Assembly (NCBI GenBank): GCA_011109175.1
Contig: RDEW01000038.1
Location: 429,155-493,154 of the forward strand
Length of the DNA: 64,000 nucleotides
Direction: 5' to 3'
Source: Dicyema japonicum
Taxonomy: Eukaryota; Dicyemida; Rhombozoa; Dicyemidae
Every line of letters begins with the position of its first letter. The stretch's first letter is position 1. The translations under genes and the position numbers were made by a program. This document shows positions 25,031 through 36,904 of the stretch, in pieces. A model generated the notes under the pieces. The model saw nothing but the letters and a program-made list of their open reading frames with translations. It was not told the origin of the DNA and did no database searches.

Positions 25031-26477
25031 CAGTGAAGTCTATCTAATTGACCAACTCTCAAATTGGCCACACATTATTAAAAATTTATTTTTACTAATC
25101 TTTTTCAATAATTTTATTAAAAAATCAAAATTTCAAAATAAAAATTTTACCTAAAATCTGGACGGTCGAAGGACTCACCAGCTTCGTACAGACCAATATC
25201 CTTCCTGTGTGCCACCTCCAAAATCCTGGATAAACTCATTCTCAATCAGATTAAACCTTACCTCCCAGACGTATTCTTCCTTCCAACATGGATTTAAGAA
25301 GGTTCGTTCGACAACAACCCACCTTACCTGCCTGACAAAATTTATCAAGGAAGGCCTTTAACGCATTATGTGTTCCATTGACATACAGAAGGCTTTTGAC
25401 TCAATACTAAGGAAACTGCTCACTAGGAAAATCTATGGCTATAACATTCCGAACAACCTGAAAATTTGGATAATTAACTTCCTCAACAGACGAAGAGGGA
25501 GAGTAATTTCCCATTCCATATCTTAAGTCACTAAATTTCTGCCGAACGGGGATCAAGGATCCCCCTCTTTCCGATTTTTTTCAACATATTCATGAACAAC
25601 ATGCCTTCCTACGGTTGCGACGATACCCCATTTTTTGCTTACGCTGACGACTTAATCCTGTGAACAAGAGTCAGTGCATCCACACAGCTTGGTACCCGCT
25701 TACAAGATTCACTGGATAACCTCAACTGTTGGCTTACGAGAAACCAACTAAACACAAGTCCTGAAAAGTCGTGCTCTATGATCTTTACTTCCAATAGAAG
25801 ATTGACTAATTCGGCGCCTCCATTGACACTAAATGGAAAACAACTTCCTCCACAAATTCAACAAAAATACTGGTCTCATATGACTCACTAATGGTCACAT
25901 AGACCCACTAATGACCTTCAACAAATATGTGAGCAACATAATTTCCTCTTCCCAGCGAAAATTAAACTTTGTAAAAACACTACTTGGAAACTACAAGAGA
26001 TGTTTCCACCCAATAGTAGATCATATCTACTCCCAATATATACTACCATCAATCAGCTACTGCTGCGCGGCATGGGGCACTAATCTATCCCATACCAACC
26101 TAAAGAAAGTAAACTCTTTCCAAGAGACAGTAACGGAAACCTAACAGAGATCCTCTTCACCACTAAAGCCAACTCCGTTCGAAGAACTCTTGAGGAGAAC
26201 GGGAACCCAGCCAAAACCTCTAAACTTCCGAAAAGTGTTTCGTCCATGTAGGAAGTTTGTCGGCACTCGGGAGGAACACCGAGGAAAGATGAGGCGGGTG
26301 CTCAAAGGGGCCGGAATCACCTGACGGACCTTCCTTTGTTTTGTCGGTGATTCTTGGTTTTTAAATTAAAATTAAAAAAAAGTACCCAGATATTTCAAAT
26401 TCCCAAAATATCCAAATTCTCAAATTGGCCACAAATAGTTCAGGAACAATTTTGGGGCAATTTAAGGAACTTTACTG
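25031..26477. mobile_element. pogo/Tigger-type TIR element interrupted by a LINE
   Basis: The left end CAGTGAAGTCTATCTAATTG and the reverse complement of the right end CAGTAAAGTTCCTTAAATTG form a terminal inverted repeat. TA dinucleotides flank both sides (25029-25030 and 26478-26479). CAGT ends with a TA target are typical of pogo-type Tc1/mariner elements. Next to each end lies CTCAAATTGGCCACA. No transposase remains. The interior is a LINE fragment that inserted later. A related element surrounds the Ginger-like transposon at 54334-56838. Confidence 0.7.
25155..26375 (+). pseudogene. jockey/CR1-like LINE fragment nested in pogo-type element
   Basis: Frame-broken non-LTR RT. Visible blocks are FAYADDLIL (catalytic box, about 25635), LDNLNCWLTRNQLNTSPEKS, IFTSNRRL, and at 25911-26144 QRKLNFVKTLLGNYKRC and ILPSISYCCAAWG (thumb). 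Many stops are present. Related to the minus-strand LINE at 15380-17180. It lies between the two ends of the TIR element, so it is the younger insertion. Confidence 0.8.
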
Positions 26478-26489
26478 TATTAAAATTAC

Positions 26490-27240
26490 AAATCCATTAT
26501 GTCTATTGAAGTCCCCGAAGAACGCCAGAAGTGACTGGAAAAGATAGCGGGATTTTCAGATTGGAGTTTAAAGAAAAGTCAGATAAAATCTCTTCCATTG
26601 AAGAGACTAATTTGTCCTGTCCTTTCGGGGAAGGAAATCATAAGTAGACCGAAAACCAAGAGAGGCTTTCGGTAATTTTTTTAAAAGAATTTGCAGACAT
26701 GGATTGAAGAAGCCGAACTTTTGGCATACATGGAAAAACTTTTTCTAACCACTGAGTTGGTAAAACGTCTTTTTAGAGATCGAATCGATGAGAAGAGAAA
26801 ACCGTAATTCCTCACGTTACCTGGATACAAGCAGGACGTCATGACCAAAAATCGACCTTTAACTATGATATTACGACAGAAAAGTCAACTGTAGATAATG
26901 AATACACGGAGGAGAAGCAAAAATAGGTCCTGATGGGAACCTATTCCGCGAGTTTCTGAAAGAAAATCAAGAGAATTAACGTTTGTGATTAACTGCTTGT
27001 ATGAAGAGAGTGGTAAATTGAATTTTGATTTACTGAACGTGGTGGCTCTGGATTTGAAGAAATCAGGCTGCCAAGTCAGCTCGTTGTAGCTCTCAAAGGT
27101 TCATTGTATATGGATGAACCTATATTTTTACGGAAAATCAAAGTTTATCATGGTGATTGGACGGCTTGCAGGACTACTGAAGGAGTAACCAGAATGTCAC
27201 GATTGCTTTAGAAAATTGCGCTCACAATCATAATTGGTAA
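26490..27240 (+). other. possible unknown tiny-intron gene
   Basis: Starting at an ATG near 26500, short frames separated by GT..AG pairs of 25-30 nt read MSIEVPEERQK, LEFKEKSDKISSIEE, then IEEAELLAYMEKLFLTTELV and FVINCLYEESGKLNFDLL. Their composition looks coding. I could not build a single unbroken model and recognise no family. A decayed mobile ORF is equally possible. Confidence 0.25.
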
Positions 27241-27413
27241 CTCCTATTGCGTACTTAATGCCCACAGGCTATAATGGAGACTATATTTCTAATTGCCCCG
27301 TCAGATAAGTCTTCCACGAAATTTATACTAAAAGACTTTTCCCTTTAGAGTCATTTTTGTTAGAACTGTAGACAGAAATTTTTTATTTTATATTATTATA
27401 ACTAGTAAAGTAA

Positions 27414-29000
27414 CTAATTAAGCAAATTTTGATCCAGATTGTTGGTAATTCCTTTTCTCTTAGAAGAAGAGTGTGCCATAAACCATAAACTCATGTTACT
27501 CTCCATATCAGATTCAGTCAAAATATCTCCGTTAGAGTCCAGTGGGCTGTCTTCACGGCATGCCAGTTCCACAAGTTGGGAGGTAGCAGAGGCGTACTCT
27601 TCATCGTATACCCTCATCCCATGCTTATGTTCAATGAGCATACTTTCGAGCGTTCTCTTCAGAACAACCGATTGGATGTAAGTCCTCGTTGATTCCATAT
27701 GATTCTTGAAGCATCTTGAGACAACTCCATCCCATGTCAAAACCACTGGAATAATCTTCACTTGGCATTCATAGAGCAGCGAAAGTTCATTTGCTAGCAA
27801 GTCATATTTGTGAAGTTTCTCAACTTCAACTTGCTTTAGTCTGTCTTGTGAGGTAATCCCCACTTCAATTAAAGTTACTTCCTTCTTAGTTTTGGCATGC
27901 ACAAAAATATCAGGTTTATTGTATTGTACTTTTGTTTCTGTCATATTTGACGTGTCAATTCTAATTTCGACATTTTGATTCGTCAATATGGACTGAACCG
28001 AATGTCCATTCAATTTTCTGCTTTTTTTGATTTTATAAATTCGACAAATATGAAAATGGATGTACTTTACTACTTCATTATGTCTTCGGAGATAATCACT
28101 ATTTAGCATTTTACCACACTGAGTGGCCAAATGATCAACAGTTTTCTTGCTTTTTTACAATGGTTGCAAATTGAACCCGTGTGTGCGAAAAACAAATTCC
28201 TATCTTGAAAAAGACAGTACAATGCTTCGCTCCGTGGGCCGTTATTTCCCTTGGATAACCATTCCAAGGAAGTATATAGGTCGACATTTGTTTCATCAAT
28301 ATATATAAACAAAATAGAGTGTAGTGTTCTGCAATAAATTTTATTTAATAAATATTACCTCTGAGTGTCCTTGAGGGACTTAATATCCATGCTTTCCTTG
28401 TCGGAAATTGCATATTTAGAGGCAAGAAATCCTCAATTGTAGCCAAGTGCCATTTTTTGTTTTTATTACTCGCAGAATCCCCGACCTTCGCAAACAACAG
28501 TCGACTGTTTTTCCAAACTTTTAAGAAACTGGAGGAGTATTAATTCGCTCTTAAACGAAATCGAGATAAGACTCTTCCAAAAGTCTTCCTGTCCAAATAC
28601 AGCCTCTCTTTATTTGCAGGTTTGAGGTGCAACTTGAGTGACGTAAGCAGTTGCCGTATTTGTTGGTCAATACATCAAATTAATGATGGTTAATATTAAT
28701 TATAATAGTTAGGGACATTGCGTATTCATTTATTGCACGAAATAAGTTCACAGAATTTAACTAAGTTTTTGAAAGCATGGTTATTCTCTTAACATTTTCA
28801 AGTATGGACTCCATAACTTTGTTTCTAAGAAGATTACTTCCCTCGTTTTCAAAAACACTTAAATATCGATATCCACTGACTCCTTCCAGAGTCTCACAAC
28901 ATGATAACGATTTTACATTAGAGACTGACTTTTCCGAATTCATCTTCAAGCCGGCAACATGAAAGAAATCGCGAACAAATTCCATCATTTTAATAACAGT
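27414..29000 (-). pseudogene. R2-like retroelement, 3' half
   Basis: Minus-strand partner of the element at 36905-40318. 28988-28761 gives AGLKMNSEKSVSN and LEGVSGYRYLSVFE (end of RT). 28600-28312 resembles the YLPRDKFGRGL region. 28312-28103 contains NNGPRSEALYCLFQDRNLFF. 28130-27414 (238 codons, open) runs from ATQCGKML through a restriction-endonuclease-like domain, KPDIFVHAKTKKEVTLIEVG, then ITSQDRLKQVEVEKLHKYDL. PD..(E/D) followed by a conserved K/Y helix is the PD-(D/E)XK pattern of site-specific LINEs. The last frame is intact, but upstream parts are broken. Confidence 0.85.
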
Positions 29001-29839
29001 ACCTTCTTTTAGCCCAAATATCTTTGTTAGAATCGTAGACAGAAATATTATAGTTTCTAATCAAATAAACTATCTTGCGTCTAGTAAAATGTGCCTTGAA
29101 ATTTTGATAATGACAATACATGAGTTAAAGTAAACCCGTAATATTCTCAGGAAGAAATATTTTTCATAATGCAAGTTCGGCAGTACAAAATGTACAGGAC
29201 GGTGGTCAACTGAGAGAAAATATGTTTTTTACTCTTGAGGTGAAAATCAAAATTAATCAGCCAATTTATCAATATCCAGTCAACAAGCTCTCCATAAACT
29301 ACATGGGAGACGAAGCATCTATAATCAATATTTCTAAGACATTGAGCCATTTTTGGTCTTCGATGTAAAGATCTTGTAATCCAGTTCCATCCTGATATTA
29401 TATTTTGTCGAGTTTATATGTTTTAGATAATTATTTAAATACCTCTTAATTTATCTACAACTTTAGAAAATATTGAGTTTTAACTCGAAAAAATACTGCA
29501 TTCTCAACTATTCAGAAAACTATGTAGAAGATGGATTTTCGATAAAATACCATTAGACTCTACTATCTCTTTCTATTCTATCAACTCTTCAAGCTTCGGA
29601 AACTTTGGAAACTTTAAAAGACTGTTGCGAGAATCTATCAGCTAAGTCCAGACACGAACTAAAACTGGCTAGAAATTGGTTAGAAAACACGTAAACTAGT
29701 ACACGAGGTTATATTCAAACAAAAAAAGGCCATTAACGATCCCGATCTCTCAATTGCCTTCACATTTGCAATTCCTGGCATCCCATCGTCTGTCTACATA
29801 TTCAATTTCATACAGTAGAGATAAGTCACCATCACCATA
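29001..29839. other. intergenic, no feature seen
   Basis: AT-rich. The 67-codon minus-strand frame at 29147-29350 has no recognisable content. No terminal repeat or RNA gene is seen. Confidence 0.4.
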
Positions 29840-31570
29840 AAGTCAACAATAATAAATATATAAGAAAAAGTGAATTACTGATTGACTAGTCACTCGAGTG
29901 TCTAATTAGTTTCAGGGTAGTGATGGCGATGCGGCTTACTCTACGAAACTAACCAAATTGAAAGAACTTGGAGTGTATCATCATTCAGAAGTAATAGGAT
30001 TATAGTTATGAATTAATTTATGCTGTTAATCATTTATAGAACACATTAATACATAAATTCATAAATTTTTTTGTCATTTATATAAATTACGAAAAGTAAG
30101 ATTATAGAAAATGTTTTCAATCATTTTGTTGTTTTGCGCTTCGAAATTTAAAAATGTAGATATATTAAGCCAATACGACTTGTTGAACAAAGTGCCAGGT
30201 ATAATGACGTTAATTTTTGTCAGAATAAGATGGTCTCCAAGTGATGTCTCATGTTAAGAATTTACCATTGAAATTGGACTATTTTAAAATAAAGGAAGCA
30301 CAATCTCATCTTACTAACAACTAATATCTCCTCTAACTAACTTTCATTTTATTTGGGTGGTTTTAATAATTTGAATTGTCAGTAATATCCTTATGTATTC
30401 ATTTCTTCTGTTTTTTATCCCAAGGGGTTTCTCAACTCCCCTCGTTTTCTGACCTCACAAATAAAAGTATAACTTACTAAGGACTTTTAAGTTCTATCAT
30501 TATTATGCCGAGAAATCATCACAATTAGTTAATTATAAAAAACCATGAAAAAAAACCTTTACAAAAGAACCATGGAACATGTAACTCTGACAAGAATGAC
30601 TAGTTTTTTATTGGAATATGATAACCAATTGTAGGAAAAGAACCAATGAATGTTTTTTTCATTTATATTAATTTTGTTGCTTGTGAGTAATTTAGACAAC
30701 CAGGTCTCGTAGTGAAGTACTAACTGATCATGGCTTTGGTATGAAAACAAAAAAAGAGTGAACTTTTGAATTGTTAGGTAGAAATAAAAGATATTCTATC
30801 AAATTCACTTAGTGACTTGATTTAAAATCTAACACCCCTCGATACAAAGATATAAGAAGCGTTGAGAAATATTAGATCTCTTGAATACTCAGTGTACATG
30901 ACATGTATTGAGAGTCATCAGCGAACAAATGGTGTCACATATTAACCTTTCAACCATAGCACCAACTCTATTACTTCATGATTATTGGGGTTTTCCTATC
31001 ATAAAAAATAATAAGTCTATAAAAATAGTACTTCCATGCCAATATTAAAGTATTTCGTTCACAAAATATATATGTCAATGTTCACAATTTGAAATAAATT
31101 TCATTGAAAAATCATATTTGGCTAGCAAGTGAGTTTTGGTCACAAAATAAAATGTGCCCAACTAAAACTCAACGACTTTTTTGATTGTGTTTTATGATGT
31201 ATTTTGATTATATTAACTAACCTAATTGTGAAATGAGATCAGATTATTCAAATTGGTCATCCAACTATTTGGTTTAGCTATATGATATTGACTAAACTTA
31301 CATCAACTTGTATGTTTTATTTTACCAATATTTTCAATATCTCTGATACACTGGTCAATTCACAATTTAAGAAGAAACCCTCGAGACAAGTTGTTGCCTA
31401 CAAATTTATCATTCAATCTTAAAAATACTAGATCTATAAAAGAAAATGACTTATATTCATTTACCAGTTAATCGATTGGTTAATTCCTCTTTAACCCAAA
31501 TTGAAACAACTTGGAGCATCCATCATCTATCAGAAGCTTATGAGTTAATTATCGTCCAATTTAGGTATAT
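29840..31570 (-). repeat. dispersed copy of the palindrome-arm repeat family
   Basis: Read on the minus strand this matches, in order and with about 20-25% divergence by eye, the sequence of 49885-51060 and the right arm near 60850-62560. Anchors include a CCCTGA/CTAATTAGCCACT-type motif, GCGCAAAACAGCAAAATAA-like, ACATTGACATATATAT and GACTCTCAATACAT-like blocks. It contains no convincing ORF. An older, separate copy of the element that makes up the big inverted repeat. Confidence 0.75.
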
Positions 31571-33505
31571 CTAAGTTCCAAGGACGCATTCTTCTCAGAC
31601 ACCACGTCCATCCATATCCGCCATTGTAGGAACCCCTTCACTGGAGTAGAAAAAACAGATTTTTATGATGCTTAATAATTCCCTTGTTCCTCCTCTTGGA
31701 AGAATTATTATTAAAACACGTTCACAGAACCAAAGAATAATAAATTAACCAAGGTCACATATGATAAAATTGGTATCGGAAAAGTAGCTATACGCTCGTC
31801 CTTTAACCGTTACCAAGAAGTGATATAGTTATTTGATAAGGAATTGAGATTTGGTCAGTTCACTACAACATTTGTATGTAGTTTCCACCACGAGCAGGTA
31901 ATCCTCATGAAAATCATTGTATTCTACGCTTTGTCATTTCATAACATTTTACATCCAGTGTCTCATGGCTCTATTATTCGTCTTTCACTATAAAAAAGAA
32001 AAAATTTCACGTCAATTTTGAGGTTTATGACATCCGTGAATTTGAGTTGCTTAAACCATCCAACCAATTAACCACCTGGCTAGCTCATCTGCTGTTTAAA
32101 ATAAAGCTAATTGGATTTTCAAAATACTTGGCACATATTTAACATTAATTGGGTTATCAATAAATCGACATATTTAAAACAAATTAATTTCTATTTGTAG
32201 ATCATAAATGTGAGGTTCTTTGGAGGATTTCAATCGCAACTTGTCATGGGCTTTCGTCGGCAATTGGTCTTATGAAATCATTCCCAGCCAACCATAATAG
32301 CATTCTAAGTGTTCAGTGCACGACTTCTCTCCCTTACCAACCAACTACCGAAAAGTCGATTTGTTAATGGCTACTGGACGATCCCCAAGCTACCGTTTCC
32401 AGTTTTTTTCTTCTTTAATAGCATTCTGTTACTAGTTGATGTCCATGGTGAATTCACGGAAGAGATTGAGATTTTCAGTCTAAGGTAATAATTATAAAGT
32501 AACAGCTAGTGCAATTAATTTAATAATAATCAATATATTGCTATATAAATGGATAATTGTAGAATTTGCGAGGACAGGTGGCCTCATATTGATGTGGACT
32601 GTGTGGCTTGACTGAAATTAAGGCACACTTTTCATGTCAATAGAAAGGTCAGTAAGTCTTTGATATTTCAGTTTTATCCTAGAGTCGTGCAAATTTGGAG
32701 ATCTGTAAAGGAGGGCAATCATGGATTTCCTTACGAATTTATTTTATAGCCTAGTGATCACTCGATTACAGAGAAGATGAAATTTCACTGGATTAAAGGA
32801 GAAAGAAATATCCTCAGCAAACCAAGTGATTTTTTACGAATTCGAATTTGATTTTTTATTCACTCGTTTTGTTAGAAATTTCGAATATTAATAGTAGAGA
32901 TCATTTAGGATACTATTTTTAGCCCAAATTATTCTGAAGAAGGAAAGACAATTGATCACGATTTGGAGAAAGGATAAGCAGTTAACTCCTTTTAGATGCT
33001 GATTTCCAGCAATAACTGCAATATTGCTTAGATTGTGATTTATTTACTTTTGTTGTTAAAATTAGAAGGTTATTTTCGGTATTCTTTTCGTTCAAATTGA
33101 AAGATCTTGTGGGATCATCTGTCAGAAGCTGCACGTGTAAGGTGATAGTTATATAATTATGAGTTGTTGCTAATTTTTAAGATAAGTGTGGGTTGCACTG
33201 ATACTCTTGGTTTGACTCCATGCGGCATTATATTAGAATTCCGACAAGCATCGTCTCCCATGAAGAGAACAGGAGGATTATTAGTAGTTTTCGAACACTT
33301 TAATTGTAATAATGCGACTAGACAGTATTTGTGAAGGCATAAGGATGTATAAGGAGCTGGGACCGGTTTTAATAAAAGCCTATCAGCTGGTCAGACAGAC
33401 GATTGTAATTGTGATGTGGTTTTTGTACAAACTCATTTATTGTCTTCATGCTGATGTAAAGTTCTCCTTGGATTTCTCAATGTGCGGAGAATAAACGATC
33501 AACTA
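31571..33505. other. intergenic with possible small gene at 32549-32855
   Basis: Mostly featureless. From the ATG at 32549: MDNCRICEDR, then (after candidate introns of 45, 24 and 46 nt) HTFHVNRK, FYPRVVQIWRS and PSDHSITEKMKFHWIKGE, ending at a TGA near 32850. Phases fit, but the family is unknown and only one intron (24 nt) has the size usual here. Treat as hypothetical. Confidence 0.25.
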
Positions 33506-33509
33506 AAAT

Positions 33510-33790
33510 ATTTAATAGTGGTTAGGTGTCAGGCTAAAGTGACTTAGGTTACGGGTTCGATTCTCGATGCTGTTATCTGGTGGAAGGGTCCACGCATCTA
33601 CGATGCAAAAAGGGTTTGACGAGTGACGCCGTCATCAGTGGATATTCACTGCGGAATCGGATTGTCTAGAAAGGACCCACACACAAGAAAAAAAAGTGAA
33701 GATCATTCCTTGGTTCTACGATTAGTTAAAATTAAGTGTTCTTTACTTAAATAAAATGTCCTGCCTATGCGGAGCTATAAATATTATGGC
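33510..33790 (+). repeat. tRNA-derived SINE, full copy
   Basis: Head: GTGGTTAGGTGTCAGGCT and GGGTTCGATTCTC (a good B box). Body: GGTCCACGCATCTACGATGC, GACGCCGTCATCAGTGGAT, GCGGAATCGGATTGTCTAG. Tail: an A-rich stretch, then CATTCCTTGGTTC. This is the best preserved copy for the B box. Confidence 0.85.
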
Positions 33791-34019
33791 TCTCGTGAAA
33801 AGGCTGTTAAAAATTATATAAAGTTTAAAGTTTGAATTCTTCCAGTGAAGATCGATAAATGGAAAAACTCGTCAAGAATCGTTTTATCAAATAACAAAAA
33901 GATTATTATTTGTATTATTAAAAAATAAATGAATCTCAAGCTCTAAGACACTCAGTTAGAGCTTAGTCCTGTCAGTTCTCTTGGACTCTACTAAAGGGAA
34001 ATAATGAATATAGGAATTA

Positions 34020-34480
34020 TGTCGCACGCACTGTGAACAACCATGCACAATGTGCAACAAATAAACTCAGATAACTTTGAATTTATTTGTTACATCAAAA
34101 TTAATTATATTTTCTGAGCTTGGTTATGGAGTGCTGAGGTTAAAACTTCCATCTCATTGTCATTGTACATACAAATGATAAGCTTGTGATTTCCATTCGG
34201 ATCTGTAAGATACATTTTGTTGTTGATCATCATAAATTTTTGTAACAGACGAAATTTATTATACCTGTTGATACTTGTAAATGCTTGGTTTTTAATAGTG
34301 CGTTTGATTATTTCATATTCCTCATAACATTTTATGTAACCTCAGGTATCCTTATATTTAACAATATTTTCGCGAAAGTTCTATTATATTATCGAATGAC
34401 GTGGTGTGATTTTGACACATGACATTGATTGACAAATGATTTGTTGCACGTTGTCCATGGTGCTCACAGTGCGCGCGACA
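34020..34480 (-). mobile_element. short Ginger-like TIR element with integrase fragment
   Basis: 461 bp bounded by inverted repeats of about 43 bp, starting TGTCGCACGCACTGTGA and ending with its complement, TCACAGTGCGCGCGACA. The outer motif TGTCRCA is shared with the 1680-bp element at 54845-56524. Inside, the minus strand (about 34350-34120) encodes CYEEYEIIKRTIKNQAF, YNKFRLLQKFMMINNKMYL and LIICMYNDNEMEVLTSALHN, then a stop. These align with the N-terminal part of the integrase at 55167 (CVEYQTLKDAL, RKYRLVKKIENFSIINDRY, LVISLDNETEMEHVAKSLHK). The zinc-binding and catalytic parts are absent. Flanks AATTA and AAATA are a near 5-bp target duplication. Confidence 0.75.
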
Positions 34481-34749
34481 AAATATGTTTGAAAATTACA
34501 ACTTTTTGACAAATTAATTAAACAAATCGGAAAACCCTGTATGAACGTCATGCAAATCAATTCAGAAATCTCTCACGTCATTCAAGCAACGTCAGTGAAC
34601 GCCACTGGCCGCATTTTCCCGGTTTTCAAGAGAGGGGCCCTTACTTTAATCTTTGTATCTCACTTTAACATAACAATATAAAAAATCAAAATTTCTCATA
34701 AAAATACTGTTGACAAATAACACTAATTTCCAGTCATTTTATTATAAAA

Positions 34750-36804
34750 TCAGTCAATTTCGACAAAATTCCTGAGCATGTCGAATTTATTAACAATTGA
34801 AGTGCATCCTATAATAATATTGATTCCTACAATCTCAACAAAAATGACCTTTTTTTCTACTCAGAAACCTAAGAGCGGCAATTTCCTGCATAGTGCATCC
34901 CCCAAAACATACACCATTACAGAAGACACACTATTTCCCCCATCACCGACATAAGCATTGTACTCTACGTTGCACTCACGTCCAAATGATGACAAGCTGG
35001 ACTGTTCATCTCCCAAAGAGTTCAAAAACTAAAGGTCACTCATTAAACTACTTCTTCCACGATTCTATAAATAATCGGAATGTAGCATCCATTAAATAGG
35101 TAGGAGACATCACTCATGTCCTTCCACAGTTCACTCTCGATCATTTTCTGTGAGGGAAGCTGGGATCATTAATCAACCGACCGAGTTTAGTTTCTTGGCG
35201 ATGTTCCGAAAAGGACAGGACGGCTTTACCAAATTGCTGACCAACCTCGATATTGAGGCCTTCCCGGACATGTTAACGGTAATTAACCCAGTCCGGGTAA
35301 GTTCTTCGAAGATGCTCAAATATTTGAATCCGTAGGTCTGAAATTGTCAAATATGACTCACGTGGCAAAAGGCTCTCACAATCGGCTCAATCTCGGCCTT
35401 CCAAACCACTCAGTTGTCTGGGATAGCAGTACCACTAGGGATAGCGCCAAATATTCGTCCATCTACCAGAGTAAAACTAGAATTAAACGTTTCTGTACAC
35501 GAGGTCTAACACATAGTCCACTATAACCGTCCTATCCGCGTCTTGGATTGTGGCTAAACTATCGAACCAAGTAAACTATGCTCAATAGAGAAAAGAACGT
35601 CGGGCTCAGAGATTATCTGCTGAATGTATTCACAGACACTCATATCTGAACATTAGTCGGCAAATACGCTGAACGAGCTGTCGTTGATCTTCCCGAAAGG
35701 CCCCCAGATCAGAGGCTACAAATTTTCTGAGTTCGTTCAGAGTAGTGGCAGACAAGTTTTTCTAAAATAGCCTGAAATTTTGAACCTCCATACTCGAGGA
35801 TAATATCTTGACTTTTCTAGAAAGTTCTAAAGTGACGTTATAAAAGTGGAAGTCGCAAAACTCTTCCAGGATCTAGAATGAGTCCCCATTTGACCTTATC
35901 TGGATTTGACAGGGAGAGATTACCTGCGACCAGAGCTGGCTGGTCAGCAGGAAGTGTAATGATGTCCTCCCCTCAAACCGAAGACCTCACAAAGAATCCC
36001 CCGTAGGTGATGTTTGTAGTGAAGGGAGTGACCAGATCCAGCTTTCTGTCTATCAAAAGAAGGTGGGAGATCAATCCAGGTGACTCAGAAGCCAAGTGTT
36101 GAAGTGAATTCTCCACAATCTAAAGTCAGCCAAAAGTTAACCCCAGAGATCTCCCCGAATGCGTGGATTTGGAAAAATGGGCCGAAGCAGCTTTGCAAGA
36201 CGTCGAGGGATCTTACCACAGTGTGGACCCAAGTCCAAACATTATCCTACATGTAATCAAACAGGACAACGAGAAAAGTTGAGTGGAAGAAATCAGTGAT
36301 TCCAAGGCTGAGGATGTCCTTTCCAAGTGGAATGAGTCCGATGAAGGCTGAGACGAGTTCCACGTCTTCTATCAGTCCATTTCGGGCTAGTAGCTCCTCG
36401 CATTCGAAATTCTGGTAAAAAAGACGGTATTTACGATTTGCGGGACGAAAATTATGTTGTATTTTCGGTCAATTTCGACCATTTTGTCTGAAAGAATCTG
36501 ATCAATCACTTTTTTCAACGTTTTGGTCTCCCCGTTCGTGATGTAGACGAATCTTCATTTTGCGGAATTTTTACCTTCCACAAGAATTCTGAACAGGGGA
36601 TCCTAACTTGCAGATCTTTACCACACGGCATTCTTTCAAGGAACTAGCTGAAACAAGGATATCTATGCGTTTCATGAGGGATTCATCAATGAACAAAAAA
36701 TTTGAGTCATTTATCTGTTGATTGGAGTGTTAATGATTATTTACCTCTGACAAAATGCGAAGTAGTTCTTGTCTGGCTAAATATAGCAAAACTTGAAAAT
36801 CCAT
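34750..36804 (-). CDS. VPS33-type SM protein, closest to VPS33B
   Basis: Sec1/Munc18 protein that binds SNAREs in HOPS/CHEVI-type tethering at endosomes and lysosomes. Recognised blocks in order: RQELLRILSE, ELLARNGLIEDVELVSAF, LIPLGKDILSLG then DFFHSTF, HTVVRSLDVLQSCFGPF, LLIDRKLDLVTPFTTNITYG, TLNELRKFVASDLGAFREDQ, TYGFKYLSIFEELTRTGLI, FRNIAKKLN, SYLFNGCYIPIIYRIVEE and GCTMQEIAALRFLSRKKG. FRNIAKKLN favours the VPS33B branch. At least twelve introns, mostly 22-26 nt, are required, including 36412-36434, 36247-36270, 35900-35923 and 35873-35894. The last two isolate a 5-nt exon at 35895-35899. Single bases are missing at the C-run 34899-34903 and near 35405. Start ATG at 36804, stop at 34750. 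Confidence 0.9.
35895..35899 (-). other. 5-nt micro-exon of VPS33
   Basis: On the minus strand a 24-nt intron ends in AG at 35900, five bases ATAAG follow, and a 22-nt intron starts with GT at 35894. Including them gives ALVADK-ILEEFCDFHFYN, which matches the conserved DK of the family and keeps frame. Removing the whole block as a single 51-nt intron shifts the frame and destroys the following conserved helix. Confidence 0.75.
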
Positions 36805-36904
36805 TAGTTTTTACACATCAATCAAATACGTATGTATTCAAATATTTGAATTTAATTTTAATGTAGATGGATAAATAATAAAAAAAAACATGAAACGTGC
36901 TTTC

